Shown here one piece after another: positions 20,826 to 33,738 of a stretch of DNA of 64,000 nt. Under the pieces are notes generated by a model. That model was not told where the DNA came from, made no database searches, and worked only from the letters and a program-made list of their open reading frames with translations. Location: assembly GCA_033980235.1 (NCBI GenBank), contig CM067065.1:21890837-21954836 (forward strand). Direction: 5' to 3'. The position numbers and the translations under genes were made by a program. Origin of the DNA: Diadema setosum. Taxonomy: Eukaryota; Echinodermata; Echinoidea; Diadematoida; Diadematidae. Every line of letters starts with the position of its first letter. Position 1 is the stretch's first letter.

Positions 20826-21512
20826 GAGTGTAGGAGGCTAATTTCAATTTCAGATCGAACAGCTAGTCACGAGTTGTTTTGATCGATGCCATGCAATTTG
20901 CCGTAATTCGCGATAACGGGTTCGGTTCAAATTTACGAAGGTGATCGGAAATTCTATATTTAGCGTTCTCGCCATTTTGGTGCAAGTTGGTACATTGTTT
21001 AATTCATTGATAAGTCCCCATGGGTATGAAAATAGGCCCCACACTAGCGCCTGATTCTCTGTATTCGAGACAGTGTGTATATTGGTATTGTGCCATCATC
21101 ACACTTGTGCTTGTTTTGTTCAAAACAAACTGTCTTTTTCTCCATCCTTTACAAGTTACTTTCAATACGCAGTAGTTCAAAGGATGTTTTGATATACAGG
21201 AAGGTAAACGAGTAATTGCTGTTCGATCACCGCGATCCCCTGACTTTCAGCTAGAGCCGCGTTGGCCATCACGCAATGCTAAATCCCTCTAACCAAAGAT
21301 TCTACGGAACAGTATTACCCAGTGATGAAAAAAAAAATCCAACAAATCTTTATTTCCCGTTTTTTGTTGTTGTTTTTTTCTGTCTCAAACACTGTCATTT
21401 CTCGTTGTAAAGTTATCTTTCGACATTATTGCAATAGTCGGGTAACGGGAAAACAAAACGTAAGGATTTTGTGTTTGATTCCGCACATATTCTCTTTATT
21501 TTACATATGTAG

Positions 21513-21555
<43 letters not shown>

Positions 21556-21783
21556 CAGGCAGAAAGAAAGAAAGAAAATGATCCCATACTCGTCTAAAGA
21601 AGTTTAAGCTTTTCACGCTGCAACCTACTAGGTGACGTCTATTCGGTGCACATGGCGCTCTCTCAAAATGAGTACTATGTCGCACGTGGAGTTTTCCTGT
21701 AATGAGCCAGAGATGAAGGGGATGCACTACTCGGGTCAAATAGGGAAGTTATTTTATGACGGATAATGATTCCTTGGTGTTTT
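20826..21783. other. Non-coding, with (GAAA)n microsatellite at 21513-21571
   Basis: No gene is supported. The plus ORF 21322-21597 and minus ORF 21413-21739 both read through the GAAA repeat and have no domain. A (TAA)n run starts at 21786. Confidence 0.5.
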
Positions 21784-21860
21784 ATAATAATAATAATAAT
21801 AATACAGGGTATTTATAATGCGCCAGTTCCACATAGTTAACGTGCTCAAGGCGCAGTAGA
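21784..21860 (-). repeat. SINE/LINE 3' tail with (ATT)n end
   Basis: On the minus strand the sequence reads GCGCCTTGAGCACGTTAAC, then a GGAACTGGCGCATTATAAAT segment and ends in (TTA)n. This is the widespread tail shared by many animal SINEs and their partner LINEs. The 5' part of the SINE is not recognised here. Confidence 0.6.
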
Positions 21861-22097
21861 AGAAGTAAGTTATGAAATACAAAAATCCTTACACAAACAT
21901 GCACATGAAAATGAATGACACAATAATGATAATGAAAAAATATACATCATAATAATAATTATATATCTGTTCAGAAAATGTCAGTGTGAAAAAATTAGTA
22001 AAAGTGTTCCAAATCACGGTTGCTTTGAGACATTTTTTTCCGTTACAATTTTTTTTTCCAACCATCGACTTTACGGTGCGCTTTGCACCTATTGTTC

Positions 22098-22253
22098 TTG
22101 CCCGATCGTAGCCTTTTGTCAAGGCCCTCTCGCTGTAATGGGCGAGCGAAGCGAGCCCAGCCGACCGCGCCAGCGCGCAACCCCACTCAGCTACATTTTG
22201 GGCTTTCTTCACCATACAGCGAGAGGGCCTTGACACAAGGCTGGCCCGATCGA
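22098..22253. mobile_element. Foldback element with AAGGCCCTCTCGCTGTA arms
   Basis: Arms at 22098-22136 and 22214-22253 are inverted copies with a few mismatches (outer GCCCGATCG, inner CAAGGCCCTCTCGCTGTA). The loop contains the palindrome GGGCGAGCGAAGCGAGCCC. It is a small non-autonomous element; ORFs across it are shadows. Confidence 0.65.
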
Positions 22254-23112
22254 GGCTCCGCTTCCGTTGTAGAGCATAAGATGCTAATGAGCATTGCTCT
22301 TGACCCCATTGAAGACAAATGGCATATAGACCGGGGGCCCAGGAGGTTTATTCAACCGAAAAGCGGACAAGCAACTGACCTCATAGGAAGTTTACATTGA
22401 CCCTGGACATCACAAAAATGCATTGCTGCCGGGTCTCATCGTTGGCCTTCCCGCCAAAATCACGCAATGTATGACGTCACTTCCGGTTGGCCCTTTTCCC
22501 AAATTTTTGAGACAGTTTGAGTTGAATGATCATTATTAATATGTCAGATTCGGCTTCTAAGAGTGTCCTAGATATATTTTATTTGGTATCCAACTATTTT
22601 GGAGTATGCATTTACCATCTATTTGCCCATTTTCTATGTGGTGATGCTCCTGATGGTGAATATATTCATGGCAATCATTGTCGACGTCGCTGTTTTAGAG
22701 AAAATGACACCTAGATTTTGATCACTTTCTAAAAGATAGTTGTTAATACTCTCTATAAATATCTCAATCTTGTCTAACTGTTGTAAAAATCTATATCCAG
22801 CCCTTCTTGTGATTTGAGATAAGTCTAGTCTGTTCAAACAGTAAAAAGTATAACCCTTCCACCATTTAGGGTAGCGCCCTCTGTGATCTGAACCTTTGCA
22901 ACACAAAAAATAAAGTTTGAAACAAAGCATTATTGGACACATGTTGGAGATTAATGTTCGTAATGCGCACAAAAAAATTGTATATCTCGTCAGAATATTA
23001 TAATGTTCTTCACTTAAAGCTTCTATATAATTTGTGGAAGAGAGTACAGAAACTAGGCAATATCTAAATCTTGTACATGGGCAAACAGTATTTGCATCAT
23101 TACGACCAAGAG

Positions 23113-23990
23113 TCAAACTAAATTCGCAATATTTCGGGACACAGCCTTTAGAATGTCTTCGTCATCACTGACGCTTCCATCACTCTCATCGCTTTGCTCA
23201 CTCCATGTCCCTTCGGATTCCTCATTGTACCAGTTTGCATTATCTGAAGGACTGAACGATGAGCCTTCGAGAGATGAGGGGACTGCACTTCCTTGGTACC
23301 AGTCTGGCTCAAAGTGCTTCTGGGTAGATTTCCACCCATAGTCTACAAGACTGCCGTGCTGGCTCTCTTCCACATTCTGGCGACATACTGTGCTCTTCGG
23401 ATGTGATTTTTAAGTTTTTGGGCACAGAGAGGAAGAGAATTAGTAAATAGCAGATGATTTTATTCAGTCTTGCAAGGGGCACTACCTTTGTCATGTCCAC
23501 TGCTCATTCGCTTGAAGACATTGTATAATATCTGGCATCATTTATGTCCAATGTTGCAAAGCCATACAGTGAGCACATGAAGAATGTGGCAGCTCGAGTA
23601 TCTACTTCCTCGTTTGAGAGAGACTGGAAAGATTTGATGTGTGTTGCACTATTTTCCATCTTTTGATAAGGTTTTACTTTCTCTTTCCTGGAGAAACGTG
23701 AAGTGAAATCGCAACCTGTCGGGGAGACCAATATGTGCATAGGTAATGTCAGGTTGCTTCTCTTCGAGAACTGCTGCAGTTTTTGAGATATCAACTTACC
23801 TTTTGTTTTTGCCCGAACCAAAGTCTATTATTATTTTTCCTTCATCCGACCTGGCACAGTACAGCAAGATGATGAAGACGTCTGTGTCACTGGACCTAAC
23901 GAAGATAATGCCCTCTTATTTGCATATTAGCTTCTACATGATGGCCTTGCAAGTGTCTCGGCATATCTGCTAACAGTTGGTCGTTGCTAT
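23113..23990 (-). pseudogene. C-terminal part of an unnamed protein family (DTDV / GCD motif)
   Basis: Minus-strand frames, joined by frameshifts, show an ordered set of motifs: VRSSDTDVFIILLYCA (about 23910-23870), an IIIDFGSGK segment, a Pro-Thr-Gly-Cys-Asp-Phe-Thr-Ser motif (about 23725), a LYGF..NDARYY segment (about 23570-23535), and a GW...P.W segment (about 23330-23280) followed by an acidic tail. I recognise this motif order from a large family of uncharacterised, repeat-associated proteins in marine invertebrates and fish. The Asp-Thr-Asp motif resembles PIN/FEN-type nuclease folds, but that is inference. Confidence 0.6.
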
Positions 23991-24831
23991 TCCTCAGTTC
24001 TGCACAGCTTGCGCCATGAGAAACACACCACATTTTCTATCCAATAACCTGTCCATACTGGGGCTTCCTCCATTCCTACATGATATATCTTGCAAACTGT
24101 TCCTTGACTGAAGAACTCTCGAGTAAATCCTTGCCTCTATAGCGCTGAACCTGATCTGTCCCAGTAATGAAGAATTCATTTGAAATAGAACATTGCAGGT
24201 TTTTATCAGGAACGTCTCTGGCTCCTTCAGCTGCGTGCACTCTGTGTACTGCTGTTTTCTGAGGCAGAGTTTAACATTTTGATTCTGGGAACTGACTTCA
24301 GGAACCTGGAACTGTCAGCTGCACATTCATCTTGAAACTCAGTCCGTCTTTTCTACCCTCGTTCAAGTGTTGTTAGGAGAAATTACCTCGTTGTCTCACT
24401 GGCCATGTTCCTCGATGAGATATTGATGAACTCAGAAGGACCATCATAGACAAAGGGGTTGTATGTGTTTTTGCCTTTTCCATCGCGGCCACATTCATAT
24501 GGTGTGCCGAGTTCGGTCATATTCACTCTCAATGGTACCATTACAAAAAAAGAAGAATAACTAAATGGTTGTCCATACTCTTATCTATTGAGATACCAAA
24601 AATTAATAATTTAGTACACTCTAAGATGATCATACAGACATGTTATTGATGATGCTTCTATGGAATCTGTCTCAGAATTTGGAGAAAATGGCCAAATGCC
24701 ACAAAAAGAACATGTTGGTGTTTTTTACGTTGCAAATTTGATTTGATCAAGATCAAGATCAAGACCATATTTCCAGCATGCTCTTAAATTTGCAACGGTG
24801 CCATTGAGGGTGAATATGAACACGGCACACC

Positions 24832-25023
24832 ATACAACTTCGCCGCAATTGAAAAGGCATTGCTCTCTAGATTTCTTGAATCATCAGATGAGGCCGTTAG
24901 ATATGTTGCAACTATAGTGATATCTGCCAACGAGAACAGCAGGGAAAGGTCTCAAGACGTAGAGGAAGACGCTGCACTGGGTGAACTTTGTGCGAAATAC
25001 GAGAGCTTCTTCAAAAACAAGTG
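24832..25023 (+). pseudogene. Coding remnant in right half of palindrome
   Basis: An open plus-strand frame of about 63 codons ends at TGA 25021-25023. It starts with Gly-Thr-Pro-Tyr and is acidic, with a predicted helix and no chance-like simplicity. The mirror position on the minus strand (about 24550-24390) also starts Gly-Thr-Pro-Tyr but then diverges. It may be an upstream part of the same decayed gene; I cannot assign it. Confidence 0.4.
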
Positions 25024-25191
25024 AGACAACGAGGCAATTTCTCCTAACAGAAAAGACGGACTGAGTTTCAAGATGAATGTGCAGCTGCCAGTTCCAGGTT
25101 TCTGAAGCCAGTTCCCAGAATCAAAATGTTAAACTTTGTTTCAGAAAACGCAAAGAGGTCTAACACAGCAGTAAAAAAATAGTACACGCAA

Positions 25192-26421
25192 CTGAGGGAG
25201 CCAGAGACTTTTTCGGACGTATGCTAGCTGTTGCAGCTAAATCAAGTGATACAATCGATCCTAAGCACATTCTTAGCTACCCTCTCACTAACGTACCTCT
25301 TTCGCTGGCCCATCAAGTAATAGGGACACCCCTGAAGACTGAGAAAGCAGCTTTGACAAGGCTGCTTAAAGGGACTGCACAGTACTGGTTGAGGTGATAA
25401 TTCAGGTTTATAACATTCCTAAGTGAGAAAATGAGGATTTTTTTATGAAAAATCAAAGAGCATGTAATTTTAAAAAGGATTCAACGTTTATTTGATGAAA
25501 ATTGGTTTTCAAATGGCTGAGATATCCAAAAAAGTGATAATAAAAGGCGACAGGCCACGAATTTTTATTAGGATCTCCTTATTTCACCTTGTTTTTGGAT
25601 ATCTCAGCCATTTCAAACCCGAGTTTCATCAAGTAAACCTTTGATTCCCCTTTGGATTGCATGCTCTTTGCCATCTCACAGAGTTGTTTCTGAATCTCTC
25701 GCAAAATGTTAAAGGGCTCATACAGTTTTGGTTGAGACCTAACTTCAGGTTTTTAACATTTTTGGGTGAGATAATGAGAGTCCTCTTATGAAATATGAAA
25801 GAGCATGTAATTCCAAGAGGACTTCAACGTTTATTTGATGAAAATTTGTCATGAAATTACTGAGATACCTAAAACAGAGTAATACTAACAAATTGTGGGA
25901 CCCACATATTATTATGATTGCTTTTTACTTTGTTTTTGGATGTCTCAGCTATTCTAAAACCGATTTTCATCAAACAAACTTTCAATTCCTCTTAGAATGG
26001 CATGCTCTGTACTATTTCATAAGTGATTTCTTGGTATCTCGCAAAAAGTTAAAAGCCAATTCCTCAGCTCCACCAATACTGTACCACCCTTTAAAAGCTA
26101 AATCCTCACCTCAACCAGAACTGTATAGTCTCTTTAAACGGCAAAACGAAGAGACAAATTTTCCTGTGATCTCAGCAAGAATGATTAACGGAGGCATCAT
26201 CATTCATGAAACAATTCTACAACACAGCAGTTCAACATATGGCCAAGAGTCTCTTGAAGAGAGTTTGCTCATGTCGCGGAAAGGAAATTCACTTGGTACT
26301 AGACAAAATATACCAATCCCCCTCCATCAAAGATCCTGAGGGAAACCTGCAATGTTCTACCTCACATGAGTTCTTCATTGCTGGGCCAGATCAGGTTCAG
26401 CGCCATAGAGGCAAGGAATAA
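25192..26421 (+). pseudogene. N-terminal and middle parts of the same unnamed family
   Basis: Plus strand 25192-25373 encodes a ILSYPLTNVPLSLAH segment followed by a Lys-Thr-Glu-Lys segment, the usual start of the DTDV-motif family. Plus strand about 26160-26420 encodes EIHLVLDKIY..SIKD and GPDQVQRHR segments, the usual middle of that family (hydrophobic-Asp, then SIK-Asp, then GPxQ). Between them about 800 bp of AT-rich sequence contains a repeated GATATCTCAGCCATTT-like block (about 25520, 25600, 25860, 25945). Together with the minus-strand C-terminal part, the complete gene order is represented once across the two halves. Confidence 0.55.
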
Positions 26422-27127
26422 CTCAATAGTTCTTCATTCAAGAAACAGTTCGCATTCCGCAAGAACATCATAATACTCCGACGAGATATACAATTTTTTG
26501 TGCGCATTATACGAACATTAAACTCCAAACCCATTGTGTGCAATAATGCTTTGTTTCAAAGTTTAGTTTTTGTGTTGCAGAGGTTCGGACCACAGAGGGC
26601 GTTACCCTAAATGGTGGAAGGGTTATACTTTTTAATGTTTGAACAGACTAGACTTATCTCAAATCACAAGAAGGGCTGGAAACGGATTTTTACAACCGTT
26701 AGACAAGATTGAGATATTTATAGAGAGTATTAACAACTATCTTCAAGAAAGTGATCAAAAAGTGCGACGTCGACAATGATTGCCATGATTATATTCACCC
26801 TCAGGAGCATCATCACATAGAAAATGGGCAAATAGATGGTAAATACATACTCCAAAATAGTTGGCTACCAAATTAAATATATCTAGGATACTCTTAGATG
26901 CCGAAACTGACATCTTAATAATTATCGTTCAACTCAAACTGTCTCAAAAATTTGGGAAAAGGGCCAACCGGAAGTGACGTCATACATTGCGTGATTTTGG
27001 CGGGAAGGCCAACGATGAGACCCGGCAGCAATGCATTTTTGTGATGTCCAGGGTCCATGTAAACTTCCTATGAGGTCAGTTGCTTGTCCACTTTTCGGTT
27101 GAATAAACCTCCTGGGCCCCCGGTCTA

Positions 27128-27276
27128 ATAGAGCGTGCGGCGGCGAGGGCTTTAGAATTGCGCAATACTGATTAGCTGAGCAAGACTCTGATCGGCGATA
27201 TACACGCACCACATTTCATGAAGTGGTGATTGGCATGACGCACAATGGCGTTTGAAAAGTGTACACACAAAGTACG

Positions 27277-27319
<43 letters not shown>

Positions 27320-29911
27320 TATATATATATATATACACATATATATATATATATATACACATATATATATATATATACACACATATATATATATATATTT
27401 TTTTTTTTTTCATAACAGCTAAAATACAAAATAGCGAAATTACGACAACTCTCCGTGTGTACATTTACAAAGGTTATTGGCTTCATCAATAGATAATTCA
27501 TTCAAATAATGATAATAATCAGCTGTTCCCTACTATGTGACAGGCTGTTCAAAGTTTATCTTTGGAGATATACAAGGTTAATTTCCTTTTCGCAAAGACA
27601 ATTCGTGTAATAATTCATTCGCTGATTCGCCAAATGAATATATGAGTACTTTTCCCAGTCCAAAGACTTATTGAATAGATTATTGCCGGCAGGGAGAGAA
27701 ATCGGAACAATAACTGATGCCCATTTTTAACTCTTGTTCTCTCTGTGAAATCTCTTCATCTGAGCACTTTTAGAAGTAGGGCCTATTTGAGAAAATGACA
27801 GAAAGCTTTGTCTCTACACAAAATGTGTTTGTTCAATAAGAATGTTTTTCGTGTAGTATGTGTACCTGACAGTTCAGAGGTCAAGTGTGCAAAGAATTTG
27901 CCTCAACAGCTTTGCGAAACTCGAATCAGTTGCCTGTATTGAAATGTGTAATCAGAATGAAAAGACTCGGACCTTTACGCCTTGTAACTGAGTACCACAG
28001 AACCACACACAACGAAACACACACACAAGAAAGATGAGCTTCCTGCAATCTCAAGAAATGGATAATCAAGCAGCCATCATCCTTTCTTCGCCATTGATAG
28101 CAGGAAGTGACGTAATGGAGCGATGCTGTTGGAGAATCGGCATAAATGTCTGCTACAAGTACTATGTACAAAAAGAATTTCAGACCCCCTTTGTGTTCAT
28201 GTTTTGCCAAAACAAAAGAACCACAGTCAGTGAGAAGCTAACTTACTTTATGTCCTATAAAGACTAAAATGTGGTTACTATAAGTTGAACGTTGAAACTG
28301 CCTTTTGCCTCCAGGCTTTTATAATAGCATACAAAGCTTTTATTGTTTGCCTGTATAAAAAAGGCGGGAATACATGTACACCCTTCTCGCAGTCATCCTG
28401 ATCTGATAACAGAGTGATACGTTTTTTTTTTTTTTTGTTATCTTTCCCCCAACCAAGACCGATGCCATTAAAAAAAAACAAAACAAGATCAATGCCATTA
28501 AAATAATGACCAAACAAACAAATAAACAGACCCATGCATATAACGAACAGAATATGCGTGTGTTTCATGTTTGTATAGGTTATCTCTTGATGTATAGTAG
28601 ACAATTGTTTTTATACCGTTTCCTAATAAGTACCTCTAGCGAAAACCCGATTTTTTTTTCTCAAGGAGGGAAGTTAACTTCAACGTAAAGATAGCTTACA
28701 GCTACATGCAAATGGGGCAATCATACATTCGCATTGTCAATTGTAAATTTGTCGGATGACGCTTATACACGTTTGATGATTTTTGTCTCCTAAGGCATTT
28801 TGGTTATGATTACAGACGTATCTATTTACAAGACATAAGTGATGGTTTAAAGAATTGATCTTCAATTTAGCAAGGATTAGTCTTATAAAGTCATGAGTTC
28901 CCTTTACCCATCATGGTTAATGGAACTGCGACATCGTTGAGGTAACCACACCTTTCAATTTTCATAGTTCAAACCTAAATCGTAACATAATCAAAACACA
29001 TGCAAAATATCTCAAAATGCTCAGAAGATGGCATGAATCAAAACTTTTTTACGGAGATTGGATATGGCAATCTTTATTGACCTATATTTAATACAAGTTT
29101 TCCACAGCTATAATTTCCGCCTATGATAGTATTCTAATGATTTCGATTGCGTTTTGAACTCGTACCGAGCTATACTATCGAAACAGCTTTGACCTTTATA
29201 CATGTAGTTCAATATGAACGAGTGTTTCGGACTCATAACCAACGTTCGTAATCGTAACCACACAGTAACAAATCAAACGAATATTGAGTAACGACTATCT
29301 TTATACATAGGCTGCCTGACTGATCACATGATTTGACTACTACTTCAAGCAGGCTGAAAATAAAAGAAGAATAAATACACTTTTAATAATTATACGATGC
29401 TTTACAACGTATTCACAGTATAATGTTTGCTTGCGTTTCTGTATGCAATACGGACGGAAAATAAAATGCAGATGGATGCTATTAAATGCTAACACCCAAC
29501 GCATACAAATGTTTTTGAAATACATATTATTGTTTTACTATACTGTTTGAAACGTCGAATTTGCGAGTCCTTTAAAGGGTTACTACTCATATTATCAGGC
29601 AAAATAAAAGTATTAGGGTTTTGATTTGCTCGCAAGACTAACGATGCTATGGCGATCGTTCGCAGCAGTGACAATCCGCTTCAATAGATCTATTCAATTA
29701 TTCTGTTTTCATTGAAAGAGGAAGGAGAAGTCAACTTTAAACTTCATTAGTTTTCTCGCCTTTTAAACATGTTTTCATGTATCATGCGTGGTATCCCTAT
29801 TCCTTCTCATGGTAGTGCGTGAGATGGAGCGTGAACGCCGTCGCTAAGCAGGACTGCTATAGCGTTTCGTCCGAGAAAAGAAACAGGTTGTAAGCTTCTC
29901 TGATATACAAT
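27128..29911. other. Non-coding stretch with (TA)n microsatellite at 27283-27397
   Basis: No gene is supported. The TA/TACACA repeat makes Tyr/Ile ORFs on both strands that are artefacts. T/A runs occur at 27398-27410 and 28421-28437. Short ORFs (27926-28210, 28278-28604, 29340-29674) lack domains or splice context. Confidence 0.5.
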
Positions 29912-30476
29912 TCAATGGTACGCGGCAGTTTCTTTTTGAATGAACTCCTATAGTTTATAATACTAGCTACTTTCAGGAGATTAAGATGGCCACGCGCTTA
30001 ACGTTTCACGTAATACAAGAACCTTCTTCATCCCCATCCCGACAATAGAAAGCGTCGCCTAAGCAACCACATCCTGTGTACCACCGATGCTTTTCGTCCC
30101 GTCTCTTTCGCGTATACTACTGGGAATGTCTATAGACCATAAAGTCTTTATAGATCCGAGCATGAATCATAAGAGGGCTTGCTCCAGTCGATTTGAGTGA
30201 CATCATTAGTCGTCTTTAAGATGACAATAGCCTTTCAAACACAAAGTTCAAAATTGATGCGCCCCTCTAGCCTGAAATAACTATCATTCTCCTATATAGA
30301 CATTGAGGTGTCCACCGCGTACAAAAAAGAGGGAAATTTGGCTCTTGCATAAAAATGGGCAAATGGTGCAATTCTAAGCATACTAATTCTTAGTTGTAAA
30401 CTTACTAGACATTTGATAGAATGCATGGTACTGAAAAAAAAAAGCACTTTGAATATGTTTAATGTAACAAACCGTT
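29912..30476 (+). repeat. Segmental duplication, copy 1
   Basis: It matches 32535-33724 in the same orientation, starting at GTACGCGGCAGTTTCTTTTT and ending near AAACAAACCGTTG. Shared landmarks are CTTCATCCCCATCC, the AGAAAGCGTCGCC block and a long segment after CATAAAGTCTTT. Identity looks high (about 90% by eye) over about 560 bp. No coding frame is conserved between the copies, so it is a genomic duplication or an unrecognised dispersed repeat. Confidence 0.75.
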
Positions 30477-31165
30477 GTCAAGAATAACTCTATTTAACAT
30501 CTAAAATGGCGCATGTCCATTTTGATACATAATATATATACTGAAAGTTAACGTAAAAGACGCAAAACTATAATTAAAGATTACAGGTAACAGTGTGTCG
30601 TATAAGACTCGATAACGTATTATGATAACATCCATAAGTTGGCTTTCACTGTACACTATTCCGCTGCTATCAAAAAGAAACTAATCTAAACATGTAAAAA
30701 GTACAGCCTCAGTATTGCAGTTTCATCAAATCAATGTGCTACATGATGATAAACTGTCCGCATTTTTTTTTTCGAGGGCCAGAGAAGTATATTCAAGGAC
30801 TGGTGTTAAGCATGAAATAGTATAATTGGTTGAGATGAGGATTCAGCTATTAGCCTTTTTACAGATACAACGTACTTTGAAAAGAAAGAAATATTAAAGA
30901 GCATACAATTCTGACAGGAAATCAAATTTCATTTGGTGAAGATCGGTTCTGAAATGGTAGAGATGTCCAGAAACAAAGTGAAACATAGCGATCCTTGTAA
31001 AAGGCGGGCACCTATATCTCAGCCATTTCAAATCGCACTTCTCTTTGGGTTTTGGATTCACGATGAGCCCTTCCTGTCATACTAAAAAAAATAATCATTG
31101 TCTGATTATGTAAATTACTATCGCAGTATTTCAAAGTGAAATGAATATCCCTACTAACTAGTAAC
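30477..31165. other. No feature recognised
   Basis: AT-rich sequence between the segmental duplication and a small MITE. A block near 30830-31030 resembles the AT-rich interior at 25.4-26.0 kb (GAGATGTCCAGAAACAAAG and ATCTCAGCCATTTCAAA), so it may be a fragment of the same dispersed family. Confidence 0.45.
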
Positions 31166-31167
31166 TA

Positions 31168-31378
31168 CCTGTAAAAGTGGAAATTTTCGCTGTGTTGAAA
31201 TTTTCGCGAATTTCGCGCAACCAGAAACTAGCGTGAAAATAAAAGCACGTGAATATTTTTTGCTTGCTGTATGTTCCTGTGCGTGATGTCTTTATTCCGC
31301 GGAATTAAAAACACGCAAATCTCTTCTTACCCGGCCAAACGCGAAAAATAAGTCGCGCGAAAATATCCACTTTTGCAG
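31168..31378. mobile_element. MITE with CCTGTAAAAGTGGA ends, TA-flanked
   Basis: Inverted ends CCTGTAAAAGTGGAAATTTTCG and the complement of CTGCAAAAGTGGATATTTTCG bound 211 bp, with TA on each side (31166-31167, 31379-31380). The inner block GCGCAACCAGAAACTAGCG recurs near 35486-35512 and 36208-36240, showing related fragments nearby. A TA target suggests a Tc1/mariner-like source; no transposase is present. Confidence 0.65.
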
Positions 31379-31624
31379 TAGTACATGACAGAAACATAAT
31401 GATGTCTTGAAATTTGTTGTGAAGATGATATAGATGAATGTTACAAAGATATAGGAGGTAGAACATATCCTAACCGCATTCATGCAAGACTAATGATATT
31501 GTAGCAATAGTCCCCCCCCCCCAAAAAAAAAAAACCCGCAATAATCATAACAATAACAATAACGATAATAATGACGATAATTGCAAAAAAGTATTCTCTA
31601 TTTAGAGTAGCCTCTTCAATGCTA

Positions 31625-31783
31625 TCAGTGCTCTAGCTATCAGAGGGTCCGCCTGACATTATTGCCCTATATAGAGTTGCTATAGGACGGAATAGGACGT
31701 AATCGCTGCGGGGAGGGAATTGAACTCGGGTCCTTCGACTGGGTGTCGTGAAGTTTAAATATCCACCGTGCCACGGCGCCCTC
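31625..31783 (-). mobile_element. tRNA-derived SINE
   Basis: On the minus strand the head reads GGCGCCGTGGCACGGTGGAT, resembling a polymerase III A box, and about 40 bases later GAGTTCAATTCCC resembles a B box (GGTTCGANTCC). This is the tRNA-like head of a SINE with an unassigned body. A G/T-rich run (plus-strand C-run and A-run, 31785-31818) lies immediately upstream. The minus ORF 31633-31839 reads through it and is not a gene. Confidence 0.6.
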
Positions 31784-31818
31784 GCCCCCCCCCCCCCCCC
31801 CCCAAAAAAAAAAAAAAA

Positions 31819-32534
31819 GAAAACAATGTTATTTGGCATAAAACAGTCATGATTATGCTTGATTTCTATGGTTCATCCCTGCAATACTGAAGATTTGCGA
31901 TTCTTAATATCATTAAAGTATCCGTGGCATAGATAATTACGCTTATTGTCGCTGGCATTCAATGCATATAGTGTAGGCAAGAACTTCCACTCGCATGCTA
32001 ATCTCTTGGTTCTCGGGAAATTTGCAAAATTATCATGCACGCAATTATTCCTCGTTTTACAGTAAAACCTTGTGTTCGCATGTTGCAACTTAAGCGGTAA
32101 AACAATACAAAACCAAAGGCAAGGTTAAACTTCGTCTTCTTTACACATCATTCTGAGGATGATCACTGACATGACAATTTTGTGTGTCCACCGCTTCAGA
32201 AAGATTAACTGTCTTATAATTTGATCGACATTGTGGGATTAACATCTGCAGGAAGAGAACCTGAAACATATTCCAAAATTCGGTTCAAATATATTAGGCG
32301 CCAAATCTTCAAATTCCATTCTATGTTGACGAATTCATATACATGGACGAAAGGAGAATGGTTAGCAATGTATACAAATTTCCGTCGAACTTCCAATGGC
32401 CCATTTGAAATATTATGCAACATGTAGGTTAATTGTCAGATCATCAAGTGATCAGCAACAGTGTGAATACCTCTGTGCCAGCGTGTAGTCATCACAACAA
32501 GCAAGAATAGCTTTTTCGTATAATGTACAAGCAC
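31819..32534. other. No feature recognised
   Basis: Sequence with fully overlapping short ORFs on both strands at 32214-32427 but no domain or repeat that I can identify. Confidence 0.45.
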
Positions 32535-33724
<1,190 letters not shown>

Positions 33725-33738
33725 AATCGGAGAAATCT

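Larger units (their letters stand above)
22327..27127. mobile_element. 4.8-kb imperfect palindromic element with decayed genes
   Basis: The outer arms (22327-23011 and about 26462-27127) are inverted copies of about 670 bp with ends TAGACCGGGGGCCCAGG; ATA lies next to both ends and may be a 3-bp duplication. Further inverted homology links 24085-24400 with 25010-25220 and 26340-26450, and 24470-24550 with 24790-24840, so the whole unit mirrors around about 24.69 kb. Each half has lost a different internal segment. Coding remnants run outward to the left on the minus strand and rightward on the plus strand. Confidence 0.8.

Noticed and set aside
27259..27501. Tyr/Ile-rich ORFs on both strands
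   Set aside because: They read through a TA/TACACA microsatellite in all frames; the same applies near 32859-33234 and 45832-46029.
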